From NCBI RefSeq assembly GCF_030816505.1, contig NZ_JAUSYB010000001.1, positions 3,472,001-3,536,000 on the forward strand: a stretch of 64,000 bases of DNA, written 5' to 3'. The translations under genes were made by a program, and so were the position numbers. The notes below the pieces were generated by a model. It saw only the letters and a list, made by a program, of their open reading frames with translations. It searched no databases and was not told the DNA's origin. Below are positions 1-9,219 of this stretch, one piece after another. The DNA is from Microbacterium sp. W4I20. Lineage in GTDB: Bacteria > Actinomycetota > Actinomycetes > Actinomycetales > Microbacteriaceae. How positions within the stretch are numbered: the first letter of the stretch is position 1; each line of letters begins with the position of its first letter.

Positions 1-3000
1 AGTCCGGCGCCGGTGAACGGTCCGCTGACCTACACGATCGTGGTCACGAACGACGGGCCGAGCCCGGCGCAGGCGGTCCAGATCGCGGACAGCCTGCCGG
101 CGGCGCTCCTCGATCCGACGACGCCGACCGCGGGCTGCGCGGTCGTTGACGGCGTGCTCGACTGCGCCGTCCCGTCGCTCGCTGTCGGAGCGTCCTTCAC
201 GGCACGGGTGAGCGGCACGGTCGATCCCGCCTCTGCTCTGACCGAGTTGTCGAACACGGCGGTCGTCTCGTCGTCGACGGCCGATCCCGATCCCGCGGAC
301 AACTCATCCGTCGTGACCGTCCCGCTCTCGGGTGCCCCGCGCGTGGAGCTCGTGAAGACGGCGGCCTCGCCGGTCGACCGCGCCGGCGACGGTCGGATCG
401 ACGCGGGCGACACCGTCTCCTATGCGTTCGCGATCCGCAACATCGGCGACGTCGCGCTCACCGACGCGACGATCACGGACCCGATGCTGGGCGGCGAGGT
501 CGCCTGTACTGCGTTCACCCCGCCGCTCCGGCCAGGGGTCCAGGCCAATTGCGCTCCCGTCGAGTACGCGCTGACCCAGGCCGACCTCGACCGGGGTGCC
601 GTCGTCAACACGGCATCCGTCGTCGCGCAGTCCGCGCGCGGCGAGGTCGCCGACGACGCTGAGGCCAACGAGACCGTGCCGGCCTCCAACGGCATCGCCC
701 TCGCCAAGGCGCCGAGCGCCATCATCGACGTGAACGGCGACGGCAAGGCCGACGCCGGGGACTCGATCATGTACACGTTCACCGTGACGAACACCGGGAC
801 GACCACGCTCCGCGACGCCCGGGTCACCGACGCGATGCTCGGAGGCGCTGTCGCGTGCGCCGCGCTCGAGGATGTCACCCTCGCCCCGGGCGCCGTGGTC
901 GCCTGCGACCCCGTGCCCTACACCTTCGTGCAGGAGGATATCGACGACGGCGTCGTCCGCAACACGGCCACGGCGACGGCCAGCGCGCCCACCGGCTCGG
1001 TGTCGGACTCGGCGGTGGCGACGGCGGCCGTCGGTCGCACCGAGAGCATCGACCTGACCAAGACGGTCCGCACCGCGCAGGACGCCGACGGCACGATCGG
1101 GGCCGTGCAGGACGTCGACGCCGACGGCTCGGTCGGGGCCGGGGACACCGTCGACTACACCTTCTCGGTCGAGAACACCGGGACGACGACGCTCTCCGGG
1201 GTCGTGATCTCGGATCCTCTGCTCGGACCCGGCGTCCGCTGCACCCTCGGCGTCCTGGCCCCGGGTGAGACGGACGCCTGTGGTCCGTTCCCGTACGTGC
1301 TCACCCAGGCCGACATCGAGGCGGAGGTCGTGCGCAACACGGCCACGGCCGACGCGACCGGTCCTCTCGGATCGGTGTCCGACGACGCGACGGCCGACAT
1401 CGTCATCGAGGGGACGAGCGCGATCGCGCTCACCAAGACACCGGGCGAACCCGTCGACGCGAACGACGACGGCCGCATCGGCGCGGGCGATACGGTCGCA
1501 TTCGCGTTCGGCGTGCGCAACACCGGCACGACCGTGCTGCGCGACCTTGCGATCGATGATCCGCTGCTTGGGGGTGCCCTCGATTGTCCGGCGCTCGATG
1601 GCCGGGAGCTCCTGACGGATGCCGAGGCGGACTGCGGTCCGGTCGAGTACACGCTGACCCAAGCCGACATCGACGCGGGGATCGTGCGCAACACGGCGAC
1701 CGCAGTGGCCGAGAGCGTCCTCGGCGGCGTGGAGGATGCGGCCTCGGCCGAGGTCGACATCGTCGGAGCGAGCGGGATCGCCCTGACGAAGACCGCGGGA
1801 GCGATCGCCGACACCGCGGCTGACGGGCGCGTGGGAGCGGGGGACACGGTTCCCTATTCGTTCACGGTCCGCAACACGGGGACGACGGTGCTGCGCGACA
1901 TCGCGCTCGACGACCCGATGCTGGGCGGACCCATCGACTGCGCTGCCCTCGACGGTGCGGTGCTGTTGCCGTCGGCTGAGGTCGAGTGCGGCCCGACGAT
2001 CCACACCCTGACGCAGACGGACGCCGAGCGCGGCAGCATCCGCAACACCGCGACGGTGACCGGCGACAGCGCGCTCGGTGCGGTCGATGACACGGCGGTC
2101 GACGAGATCGACGTCGTCGGCACGCCTGCCATCACGCTGGAGAAGTCTGTGGGCGTCGTGATCGACACGGTCGCCGATGGCCGCACGGGCGCCGGGGACA
2201 CGGTCGACTACCGCCTCACGGTCCGCAACGCCGGGTCGCTGATCCTGACCGACGCCGTCCTCGCCGACCCGCTGCTCGGCGGCACCATCGATTGCCCTGC
2301 GCTGTCCGATGTGCCGCTCGCGCCGGGTGCGGTCGTGGAGTGCGGCCCGATCACCTACACGTTCTCGCAGGCGGATGCGGATGCGGGAACCGTGCGCAAC
2401 GAGGCATCGATCACCGCGGATTCGGTCCGCGGCGCGGTGACCGACGAGGCCGAGACCGATGTCGCCCTGCCGGGGACTAACGGCATCACGCTCGACAAGG
2501 CCGCGGGGTCCGTGGTCGACGTCGACGGTGACGGCGCGATCGGCGAGGGCGACACGATCGCCTACACGTTCTCGGTGCGGAACATCGGGACGACCACGCT
2601 GCAGGATGCGCGGATCACCGACCCGATGCTGGGTGGGACCGTCGACTGCACCGCTCTCGACGGGGTCGAGCTGGCCCCCGGAGACACCGTCACGTGCGCT
2701 CCCGTCGCGCACACCCTCGCCCAGGACGACGTCGACGCCGGGCAGGTGCGCAACGAGGCCACTGTGCAGGCGACGGCGCCCCGCGGGGAGACCGTCGACG
2801 ACGCGGCCGCGATCGATGTGTCGATAGGCGGAACGGCGGGCATCGAAGTGCAGAAGTCGGCGGGCTCCGTGACCGATGTCGACGGCGACGGTGCCATCGG
2901 AGAGGGGGATGCCGTGGCCTACGACTTCGTAGTGCGCAACGCCGGGACGACGACCCTGCAGGACATCACGATCGACGACGAGATGCTCGGCGGTGCCCTC

Positions 3001-4362
3001 GACTGCCCGGCGCTCGACGATCTCGCACTCGCGCCGGGTGAGGACACCACGTGCGGGCCGGTGCCGTACACCCTCACCCAGGACGACGTCGACGAGGGAA
3101 TCGTGCGGAACACCGCGTCGGTTGCGGCCACCGGACCCCTCGGTCCGGTCCGTGACGATGCGGGCGTCGATGTGGCGGTGGTCGGCACGAGCGGAGTGGA
3201 GCTGACGAAGACTCCGGATGCCGTCACCGACGTGAACGACGACGGCATGATCGGCGCGGGAGACACGGTCGGCTACTCGTTCGGCATCCGCAACACGGGC
3301 ACCACGGTGCTGCGCGACATCGTGGTCGACGACCCGCTGCTCGGCGGTGCTGTCGACTGCCCGTCGCTGGACGGCCTTTCGCTGAACCCGCAGGCCGAGA
3401 CGAGCTGCGGCCCGGCGATCTACACGCTGGAGCAGGCGGACATCGACGCAGGGACGGTGCACAACGAGGCGTCGGTCGTGGCGCGGTCGCCGGCAGGGGA
3501 GGCGGAGGACGCCGATGAGGCGGACGTCGCGATCTCCGGCACCGACCGCGTCGGCATCCTGAAGTCGGCAGCGGCCGTCGTCGACGCCAATGGGACCGGA
3601 CGGACGGATGCCGGCGACACGATCGCCTACACCTTCACCGTGCAGAACCCTGGCACGACGACCCTGACCGGGATCGTCGTCGCGGACCCGCGCCTGAGCG
3701 GCGCGATCGTCTGCGAGGCCACGACGCTGGCGCCGAGCGCGGCGACGCTGTGCACCGGCGAACCGGCCGTGCTCACCCAGGACGAGGTCGACGCCGGCGA
3801 GATCGTCAACACGGCGACGGTCACCGCGACCGGTCGAGGAGAAGATCCTCAGAGCGCGCAGTCGACGGTCCGCACACCGATCGAGAATCAGCCGTCGATC
3901 GGTCTGGTCAAGATCGGCGGCGACTATGTCGACGAGAACGGGGACGACAGGATCGGCGCGGGCGACAGCGTCGCCTTCCGGTTCGTCGTGACCAACACTG
4001 GCGTTCGAACGCTGACCGAGGTCGCGATCGACGATCCGGAGCTCGGCGGCCCTGTCGCCTGCGAGATCCCCGATCTCGCGCCGGAGGAGACGGCCGAATG
4101 CGGGCCGGTGCGGTACGCCCTCACCGCGGCGGACGTGGCCTCGGGCGAGGTCGTGAACGTCGCCTCGGTGACCGGCGCTGCAGAGGGCGTGGTCGTGAGT
4201 GCGGCGGCATCCGTGGCAGTCGACGTGAGGGCGCTCGCGGCGACCGGAGGCGTGATGGCGGGGATCGGAGTCGCGGTCGTGCTGCTCGGGCTCGGCGGGT
4301 TCGCCCTCTGGTTCTCTCGCCGTGCACCTCGACCCACTATGGTGTACCGCGATAGCGCCTAG
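1..4362 (+). CDS. Giant repeat-built surface protein (DUF11/DUF7507-like), LAATG-anchored, 5' end missing
   Basis: The frame is open from the first base, so this is the 3' part of a longer gene; the GTG at 13 is not a credible start. After a DUF11-type module come about eleven units of roughly 118 residues. Each opens with an aspartate-rich loop such as DVDGDGAIGEGDT, resembling calcium-binding DxDxDG loops, then a beta-rich stretch with xNTGTTTL, DPLLGG and VRNTA signatures. The C-terminus carries LAATG (4234-4248), a hydrophobic helix and an Arg-rich tail, the layout of a sorting signal; LAxTG is typical of class E sortases. I infer a cell-wall-anchored stalk or adhesin. It is the probable product of tandem unit duplication. 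The ligand is unknown. Confidence 0.85.
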   Translation, partial: SPAPVNGPLTYTIVVTNDGPSPAQAVQIADSLPAALLDPTTPTAGCAVVDGVLDCAVPSLAVGASFTARVSGTVDPASALTELSNTAVVSSSTADPDPADNSSVVTVPLSGAPRVELVKTAASPVDRAGDGRIDAGDTVSYAFAIRNIGDVALTDATITDPMLGGEVACTAFTPPLRPGVQANCAPVEYALTQADLDRGAVVNTASVVAQSARGEVADDAEANETVPASNGIALAKAPSAIIDVNGDGKADAGDSIMYTFTVTNTGTTTLRDARVTDAMLGGAVACAALEDVTLAPGAVVACDPVPYTFVQEDIDDGVVRNTATATASAPTGSVSDSAVATAAVGRTESIDLTKTVRTAQDADGTIGAVQDVDADGSVGAGDTVDYTFSVENTGTTTLSGVVISDPLLGPGVRCTLGVLAPGETDACGPFPYVLTQADIEAEVVRNTATADATGPLGSVSDDATADIVIEGTSAIALTKTPGEPVDANDDGRIGAGDTVAFAFGVRNTGTTVLRDLAIDDPLLGGALDCPALDGRELLTDAEADCGPVEYTLTQADIDAGIVRNTATAVAESVLGGVEDAASAEVDIVGASGIALTKTAGAIADTAADGRVGAGDTVPYSFTVRNTGTTVLRDIALDDPMLGGPIDCAALDGAVLLPSAEVECGPTIHTLTQTDAERGSIRNTATVTGDSALGAVDDTAVDEIDVVGTPAITLEKSVGVVIDTVADGRTGAGDTVDYRLTVRNAGSLILTDAVLADPLLGGTIDCPALSDVPLAPGAVVECGPITYTFSQADADAGTVRNEASITADSVRGAVTDEAETDVALPGTNGITLDKAAGSVVDVDGDGAIGEGDTIAYTFSVRNIGTTTLQDARITDPMLGGTVDCTALDGVELAPGDTVTCAPVAHTLAQDDVDAGQVRNEATVQATAPRGETVDDAAAIDVSIGGTAGIEVQKSAGSVTDVDGDGAIGEGDAVAYDFVVRNAGTTTLQDITIDDEMLGGALDCPALDDLALAPGEDTTCGPVPYTLTQDDVDEGIVRNTASVAATGPLGPVRDDAGVDVAVVGTSGVELTKTPDAVTDVNDDGMIGAGDTVGYSFGIRNTGTTVLRDIVVDDPLLGGAVDCPSLDGLSLNPQAETSCGPAIYTLEQADIDAGTVHNEASVVARSPAGEAEDADEADVAISGTDRVGILKSAAAVVDANGTGRTDAGDTIAYTFTVQNPGTTTLTGIVVADPRLSGAIVCEATTLAPSAATLCTGEPAVLTQDEVDAGEIVNTATVTATGRGEDPQSAQSTVRTPIENQPSIGLVKIGGDYVDENGDDRIGAGDSVAFRFVVTNTGVRTLTEVAIDDPELGGPVACEIPDLAPEETAECGPVRYALTAADVASGEVVNVASVTGAAEGVVVSAAASVAVDVRALAATGGVMAGIGVAVVLLGLGGFALWFSRRAPRPTMVYRDSA

Positions 4363-4400
4363 GGTTCCGGGGTTCGCACCCGTCTGGTCCGAGCGGCGCC

Positions 4401-4426
4401 ACGGCTCCTCTCCGCAGGGGAGCCGT
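4401..4426 (+). terminator. Stem-loop after the surface-protein gene
   Basis: Ten-base-pair stem, ACGGCTCCTC paired with GGGGAGCCGT (one G-T pair) around a TCCGCA loop, about 40 nt after the stop codon. No strong U tract follows. Probably a terminator separating the surface-protein gene from the exporter. Confidence 0.65.
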
Positions 4427-4494
4427 CATCTGAAAGGACAAAAGCCTGGAGGACCCTGTTCGTCGCGCCCGCGCCGGACGGAGAGGGTCTCGTC

Positions 4495-5358
4495 GTGTCC
4501 GCACTCGCATTCGTCCTCGTCTTCGGCGCAGCGATCGCCCATGCCGCGTGGAACATCGTCGCCCACGGCGTCAGCCGTGCGGGCTCTCCGTTCCTGTGGT
4601 GGGGTGCTGTCGCCAGCACGGTCGTCTGGATCGGGGTGGTGCCGTTCACCGGCGGCCTCGGGACGGACGACCTCGGGTCGTTCGCGCTCGGTGTCGGCTT
4701 CTCCGGTGTGCTGCACGTCGGGTACATGGCGGTGCTGCAGCGGGGATACCAGGCAGGGAATCTCTCGACGGTCTATGCCACGGCGCGAGGCACCGGGCCG
4801 TTCCTCTCGGTGATCGTGGCCGTGCTGCTCCTCGGGGAGCGACCGTCGATCGTCGCGATGTTCGGTGTCGTGGCGGTCATCGTCGGCGTCGTCGCGATCG
4901 GTCTCATCGATCGCGGACGGGGAGCGAGGTCACGACGCCTCGATCCCGGCCTCGTTTTCGGCGTGCTCACGGGCGTCGCCATCGCCGTCTACACGATCTG
5001 GGACGCCCACGCCGTGCGCGCCTGGAGCCTCTCTCCCGTCGCCTTCATGGTGGGCACCACGCTGCTGCAGGTGCCGTTCTACACCTTCGCGGTGCGTCGG
5101 AGATGGGCTGCGGTGCGGGCTCTCGGCCGCACGCAGTGGCGGCGCATCCTCGTGTTCGGCGTCTTGTCGCCGTTGTCGTACATCCTGGTGCTGAACGCGA
5201 TCCAGATCGCGCCGGTCGCACTGGTGGCTCCGCTGCGCGAGGTGAGCGTCGTGCTGGTGAGCCTCTTCGGCGTCTTCGTGTTGCGGGAGTCGCGGCCCGG
5301 GTGGCGGATCGCCGCTTCGCTGGTGGTCGTCGTCGGGATCATCCTGCTCGCCGTGTGA
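4495..5358 (+). CDS. EamA/DMT-family transporter
   Basis: A 287-residue protein with about ten hydrophobic helices in two EamA halves, consistent with an inner-membrane drug/metabolite exporter. The second half ends with the family's typical APLREVSVVLVSLFGVFVLRES region. GTG start at 4495, preceded by the purine-rich stretch GGAGAGGG about eight bases upstream. Monocistronic: a hairpin lies before it and a dispersed repeat after it. The substrate cannot be read from sequence; amino acids, nucleosides or dyes are all exported by this superfamily. Confidence 0.85.
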   Translation: MSALAFVLVFGAAIAHAAWNIVAHGVSRAGSPFLWWGAVASTVVWIGVVPFTGGLGTDDLGSFALGVGFSGVLHVGYMAVLQRGYQAGNLSTVYATARGTGPFLSVIVAVLLLGERPSIVAMFGVVAVIVGVVAIGLIDRGRGARSRRLDPGLVFGVLTGVAIAVYTIWDAHAVRAWSLSPVAFMVGTTLLQVPFYTFAVRRRWAAVRALGRTQWRRILVFGVLSPLSYILVLNAIQIAPVALVAPLREVSVVLVSLFGVFVLRESRPGWRIAASLVVVVGIILLAV

Positions 5359-5390
5359 CGGGGTCTCACTCTTTTGGTTGTTAACTCCTC

Positions 5391-5425
5391 TCGGTTGTTG
5401 AGCGAGCGAAGCGAGACGAAACACG
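5391..5425. repeat. Dispersed intergenic repeat B (GAGCGAGCGAAGCGAGACGA core)
   Basis: The core TGAGCGAGCGAAGCGAGACG sits between the exporter and the DUF222-HNH gene. A degenerate sister copy lies at 20080-20117 next to another exporter gene. It contains a short GAGCGA/CGAAGC near-palindrome. I see no coding potential here. Confidence 0.6.
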
Positions 5426-5532
5426 TTGCCTGCCCTCGGGATGCTCGAGCGTATGCCGGCATATCGGAAATCCGGCTTTGATCTGGATCTTTTTGCCCCT
5501 GCAATGTCGGTGGCCCTCGGTTGACTAGGGGG

Positions 5533-7017
5533 ATGAACAGCACCACGGAGCTCCTGGATCGGGTCGTCGTCGACCTCGATTCGGTGCTGTCCGGTGACGT
5601 GCTGGCGGGGTTGGCGGATGCGGACCGCATGGATGTGCTCCGGGTTGCGGGGGAGGCGTTCCGTCGCATCGAGGCGGTGGTGGTGGAGTCGGTCGCGTCG
5701 GCGGATGTGGACTTCGCGCACTCGTTCGGGTGCCGCGGGCAGAACGAACTCCTGCAGCGGGTGCTGCGCACGGATGTCGCGGGCGCGACCCGGGTGGGGA
5801 AGGCCGCGGATGCGGTGCGCCGACAGATCAGCCCGTCGTCGGGGGAGCGGTTGGAGGCCCGGTACCCGTCGCTGCGGGAGGCACTGCTCGACGGGGTGAT
5901 CGGGGTTGCGGGGTTGTTGGCGGCGATCGGTCCGATCGACAAGGCCGCGCACAAGGTCGGGCGGTCGGCAATGCTCGCAGCGGACGCCCTGTTGGCGGAC
6001 CATGCGCGCGGGTACCGGACGGATGCCGACGACGAGGGTGTCGACCCGGACGCGGAAGCGGATACCGGCGAGGGCATCGACGACGACGGGAACCCAGAGG
6101 GTGTGCCGGGGCCGCCGGTGACGCCGGAGGATTTGCGGCAGTTCGCGCAGTCGGTGGCGATGTCGTTGGATCCTGATGGTCCGGAGCCGTCGGATCGGGG
6201 TGCGCAGAATCATCGGTTCTTGACCATCGGTCGCCTTCGTGACGGGTTGCATTCGATCCGGGGGAATGTGCTTCCGGATGTTGCGGCGCAGTTTCAGTCC
6301 GTGATCGATGCGCAGAACAACCCGAAGACGGACGGACCTCCTCGCCCGGGCGTGCGCTTCGAAGACTCCGAAGGTCACGGCTCCGCCGACTCAGAGCACC
6401 CCGGTCACGACGATGGTTTCGAGGATGAGCCGATCGACCGGCGCACCGCCGGCCAGAAGCGCCATGATGCGTTCGCCGCGGCGTTGGGAATCGCGGCCCG
6501 GCACGCGGACATGCCTTCACTCGGTGGGGCAGCCCCGACCCTGGTCGTTCATGTGGACGCCAAAGACCTCGCCGCAGGGCGCGGGTGGGCGACGATGGCC
6601 GGGTCGCAAGCCCCCGTCCCGCTGCATGTCGCCGCGCACACCGCGTGCAACGGGGCGATTCAACGGGTGCTGTTCGACGAGGGCAGGATCGTGGGTATCA
6701 CTGTCACCGATCGGGTGTTCACGGTGCATCAACGGCGGGCGATCATCGCCCGCGACCGGGAATGTCTCGTCCCTGGCTGTCATGTTCCGGCATCCTGGTG
6801 TGAGATCCACCACGTGACCGAACATGCCCGCGGCGGTCCGACGCATACCGACAACGGGGTCCCGTTGTGCTGGTGGCATCACCGGTCGTTGGATTGGTCG
6901 GGGTGGGAGATCCGTATGAACGACGGCGTCCCCGAGATCCGGGGACCGGAGTGGTGGGACCCTCACGGGACTTGGCGCACTTCACGACCACGGGTTCCCG
7001 ACCTCGCCAGAGCGTGA
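5533..7017 (+). CDS. DUF222 protein with C-terminal HNH endonuclease domain (13E12 type)
   Basis: About 494 residues. The N-terminal two thirds is the helical DUF222 region (LLDRVVVDLDSVL ... VLRVAGEAFRRIEAVVVESVA), followed by a poorly conserved acidic linker near residues 160-200. The C-terminus is an HNH nuclease with CLVPGC, a WCEIHHV HNH core, LCWWHH and a terminal EIRGPEWW. This multicopy actinobacterial family resembles mycobacterial 13E12 REP proteins and its function is unproven; selfish or homing-type spread is often suspected. I prefer ATG 5533; a TTG 12 bases upstream is also in frame. An AGGGGG run abuts the ATG, too close for a normal ribosome site. Confidence 0.85.
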   Translation: MNSTTELLDRVVVDLDSVLSGDVLAGLADADRMDVLRVAGEAFRRIEAVVVESVASADVDFAHSFGCRGQNELLQRVLRTDVAGATRVGKAADAVRRQISPSSGERLEARYPSLREALLDGVIGVAGLLAAIGPIDKAAHKVGRSAMLAADALLADHARGYRTDADDEGVDPDAEADTGEGIDDDGNPEGVPGPPVTPEDLRQFAQSVAMSLDPDGPEPSDRGAQNHRFLTIGRLRDGLHSIRGNVLPDVAAQFQSVIDAQNNPKTDGPPRPGVRFEDSEGHGSADSEHPGHDDGFEDEPIDRRTAGQKRHDAFAAALGIAARHADMPSLGGAAPTLVVHVDAKDLAAGRGWATMAGSQAPVPLHVAAHTACNGAIQRVLFDEGRIVGITVTDRVFTVHQRRAIIARDRECLVPGCHVPASWCEIHHVTEHARGGPTHTDNGVPLCWWHHRSLDWSGWEIRMNDGVPEIRGPEWWDPHGTWRTSRPRVPDLARA

Positions 7018-7036
7018 TCGGTCGCGCCGGACGTCC

Positions 7037-7693
7037 TCAGCGGAAGTTGACGAGGCCCGCGTGCGCGGCTGCGACCAGGATCTGCACACGATCGCGCAGA
7101 TGCCACTTCGACATCATGCGTCCGAGGTGGGCCTTCACGGTGCCTTCTGACACGATGAGGGTGCGCGCGATCTCCGCGTTCGACATCCCCTTCGCCAAAC
7201 ACTGGAGGACTTCTGCCTCCCGGTCGGTCAGCGGTTCGAGAGCGGTCAGGTCTGCTGCGGCCGGCTCGGAGTCGCGCACGTGCCTGATGAGCATCGACGC
7301 GATCCGCGGCGAGAGCGAGCTGGCACCGCTGTGCACCTCGCGCACCCCGGTGACGATCTCTTCCGCACTGGAATCCTTCAGCAGATAGCCCGACGCGCCG
7401 GCGCTCAGCATCGGCAGCACCGTCTCACGACCGTCGAGCGTCGTCACCGCGAGCACGCGCACCTCCGGCCAGCGCTCCACGATCACGGCAGTGGCCTCGA
7501 TCCCGTTCATCTGCGGCATCTGCACGTCCATCATCACGATGTCCGGCATCTCGCGTTCCACGGTGGCGATCGCCTCGATGCCGTCCTCCGCCTGCGCGAT
7601 GACCGTGATGTCGGGGTCGCGCGACACGAAATGCGAGAGCGCCGAGCGGACCAGGGGATCGTCATCGACGATCAGGACACGGATTGCAGGCAT
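7037..7693 (-). CDS. NarL/LuxR-family response regulator
   Basis: A 218-residue two-domain regulator. The receiver domain has acidic residues in VDDDP, the phospho-acceptor Asp in MMDVQMPQ near residue 55 and the conserved Lys in YLLKDS. The C-terminal LuxR-type HTH reads LTDREAEVLQCLAKGMSNAEIA ... VKAHLGRMM. It is transcribed away from the kinase gene at 7920-9062 rather than in one operon with it. The shared intergenic region holds a perfect dyad (7735-7756), a likely autoregulatory site. Pairing with that kinase is inferred from position and from class match (HisKA_3 kinases pair with NarL regulators). Confidence 0.93.
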   Translation of the reverse strand: MPAIRVLIVDDDPLVRSALSHFVSRDPDITVIAQAEDGIEAIATVEREMPDIVMMDVQMPQMNGIEATAVIVERWPEVRVLAVTTLDGRETVLPMLSAGASGYLLKDSSAEEIVTGVREVHSGASSLSPRIASMLIRHVRDSEPAAADLTALEPLTDREAEVLQCLAKGMSNAEIARTLIVSEGTVKAHLGRMMSKWHLRDRVQILVAAAHAGLVNFR

Positions 7694-7734
7694 GAACGAA
7701 GCCTAACGGCGTCGATCCTCCGCCACCCAGCACT

Positions 7735-7756
7735 AGACCTTTGTCTAAAAAGGTCT
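7735..7756. promoter_or_regulatory. Inverted repeat in the regulator/peptide/kinase intergenic region
   Basis: Perfect 8-bp arms AGACCTTT and AAAGGTCT separated by GTCTAA. A second dyad, TAGAC-N4-GTCTA (7734-7747), overlaps it. The stretch is AT-rich compared with its surroundings. It lies 42 bases before the regulator's start and about 90 before the small peptide gene, so it could serve both directions. Candidate binding site for the adjacent LuxR-type regulator. Confidence 0.55.
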
Positions 7757-7842
7757 GGCTACGAGTCAGATGTGCCCGCAGAAGATCGCCGAGAAGATGG
7801 GTACAGACATCGACAAACGACTAGGACACGGAGGTGAGTGCT

Positions 7843-7890
7843 ATGCCTTTCTGGCAGCAGGTTGGTAAGTTCTTTGGCCTCGTACGATAG
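7843..7890 (+). CDS. Small ORF encoding a 15-residue cationic amphipathic peptide
   Basis: ATG at 7843 is preceded at ideal spacing by a near-perfect Shine-Dalgarno, GGAGGTGA (7830-7837). The product is MPFWQQVGKFFGLVR, ending at TAG 7888. As a helix, F3, V7, F10 and V14 align on one face and Q, K and R lie elsewhere; net charge is about +2. Codons GGT, TTT, GTA and CGA are unusual for this GC-rich genome. It ends 29 bases before the histidine kinase gene, which has its own site (AGGAGAT). Possible roles: secreted pheromone sensed by the kinase, phenol-soluble-modulin-like effector, or leader peptide controlling the kinase. No homology is claimed; function is unknown. Confidence 0.6.
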   Translation: MPFWQQVGKFFGLVR

Positions 7891-7919
7891 ATTACCTGGC
7901 GAATAGGAGATAGTGAACC

Positions 7920-9062
7920 ATGGCCTTCGACCAATCCGCTGGAGAATCTACGGATGCTCTCCGGCTAGGTCGAGGCGAGAAGCTCAGCAACGTCGAGCGG
8001 ATCGTCATCCTGGTCATCATCGCCATCACCGTCGCCCTCGACGTCATCGCCCTCATCACGACCCCGGGGGGAAACCCGCTCGGTCTGTTGGTGAGCATCG
8101 CGTCGACGGCCAGTTTCGCCCTGTACCTCTGGAATCCCCTCATCGCGACATGCGCCCTCGGCGTCGTGTTCGCCCTATCTTTTCTCGTAGGAACCGAGTC
8201 TCTGGTCCTGACTGCCGCAGCCGTTGCGGCAGGGCTGGTCATGAGACTGGGATGGACCTCTCTCGTCCTCTCCTACACCGGCGCCTTCCTGGTCGCCGCG
8301 GCCGTCGTCGCCAACGGCGACGTGGAAGCCGGGGTGAACGTCGGTCTGTACCTCGTCTTCGCCACCGTGGCAGGCGCCGTCGGCTTCGCGCTGCGGATCG
8401 CCTTCGCCCGTGGTCGCCGCCTCGAACTGCAGCTGGTCGAACAGGCCGAGCAGGAGCGGCAGGCAGTGCTCGCCGAACGGCGCTGGATCGCCGGCGAGCT
8501 GCACGACAGCATCGCGCACCACCTCACGGTGGTCGCGTTGCACGTGCAGATGCTCGAAGACCCATCCACCAGCAATGACTCACGCGAAGCCATTCGTGTC
8601 GCCGCCCGAAAGGCGATGGCCGATCTTCGCTTCGTGATCGATCTCGCCGATGACGGACCCCGATCGTCCGACATGCACACCGGCGACCTCGCCGACGCGA
8701 TCGATGAGGCCGGCCAAGAGTTCGAATCGGCCGGGCACTCAGTGCGCATCGAAGGAGACGTCCACGATGAACGCATCCCGCGTGCCGCCGAGATCGTCCT
8801 CGCACGTATCGTGCGGGAATCGGCGACGAACATCCTGAAGTACGCGGGACCGGGTGAGGTACTCGTCCGGATGGACCTCGACGACGACGCCGCAGCGCTC
8901 ATGCTGCGGAGCCCCCTGCCCACGACACCTCGCCGAGAACTGTCTTCCAGTCGCACCGGCCTCGGTCGGATGGCCGAGCGTGTGATCGGCGCGAGAGGCG
9001 AGTTCTCCGCAGGGGAGGTCGACGGTTACTGGCAGGTCTCGGCACGCCTGCCGATCGCATGA
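7920..9062 (+). CDS. Multi-pass membrane sensor histidine kinase (HisKA_3 type)
   Basis: A 380-residue kinase. Five or six hydrophobic segments fill residues 26-161 with no large extracellular domain, so it probably senses membrane state or a membrane-active ligand. Next come a short coiled coil and the HisKA_3 phospho-acceptor ELHDSIAHH (His about 195). The ATPase domain has an N box (RESATNILKYA) and a G box (SRTGLGRMAERV). A clear AGGAGAT ribosome site precedes the ATG. The upstream 15-codon ORF and the divergent NarL regulator suggest one signalling unit. The small peptide is an attractive but unproven ligand. Confidence 0.92.
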   Translation: MAFDQSAGESTDALRLGRGEKLSNVERIVILVIIAITVALDVIALITTPGGNPLGLLVSIASTASFALYLWNPLIATCALGVVFALSFLVGTESLVLTAAAVAAGLVMRLGWTSLVLSYTGAFLVAAAVVANGDVEAGVNVGLYLVFATVAGAVGFALRIAFARGRRLELQLVEQAEQERQAVLAERRWIAGELHDSIAHHLTVVALHVQMLEDPSTSNDSREAIRVAARKAMADLRFVIDLADDGPRSSDMHTGDLADAIDEAGQEFESAGHSVRIEGDVHDERIPRAAEIVLARIVRESATNILKYAGPGEVLVRMDLDDDAAALMLRSPLPTTPRRELSSSRTGLGRMAERVIGARGEFSAGEVDGYWQVSARLPIA

Positions 9063-9219
9063 AATATCGGCGCAGGGCACGCTAGAGTAGGCCGAGTACC
9101 GCGTGACGTTTCCGCGAATGTAGACGAAAGTCCACCCCAGGTCTCGACCTTCGACACTTCATCCGGCGTCCTCTTCGGAAATATCCTGGAGGCTCCCCAG
9201 ATAAAGCGTCCCCAGCGCT

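Noticed and set aside
304..3462. A 1,052-codon open frame on the minus strand within the surface-protein gene
   Set aside because: It mirrors the repetitive high-GC coding strand, is Arg/His-rich without any domain, and the plus-strand frame has clear DUF11-type repeats.
348..4000. Regular ~355-bp repeats resembling an array
   Set aside because: They are protein-coding tandem units without short spacers, not a CRISPR array.
5533..7017. The DUF222-HNH gene as an active homing endonuclease or prophage remnant
   Set aside because: The domain is present but no flanking intein, intron, integrase or phage gene was seen; only the family call is supported.
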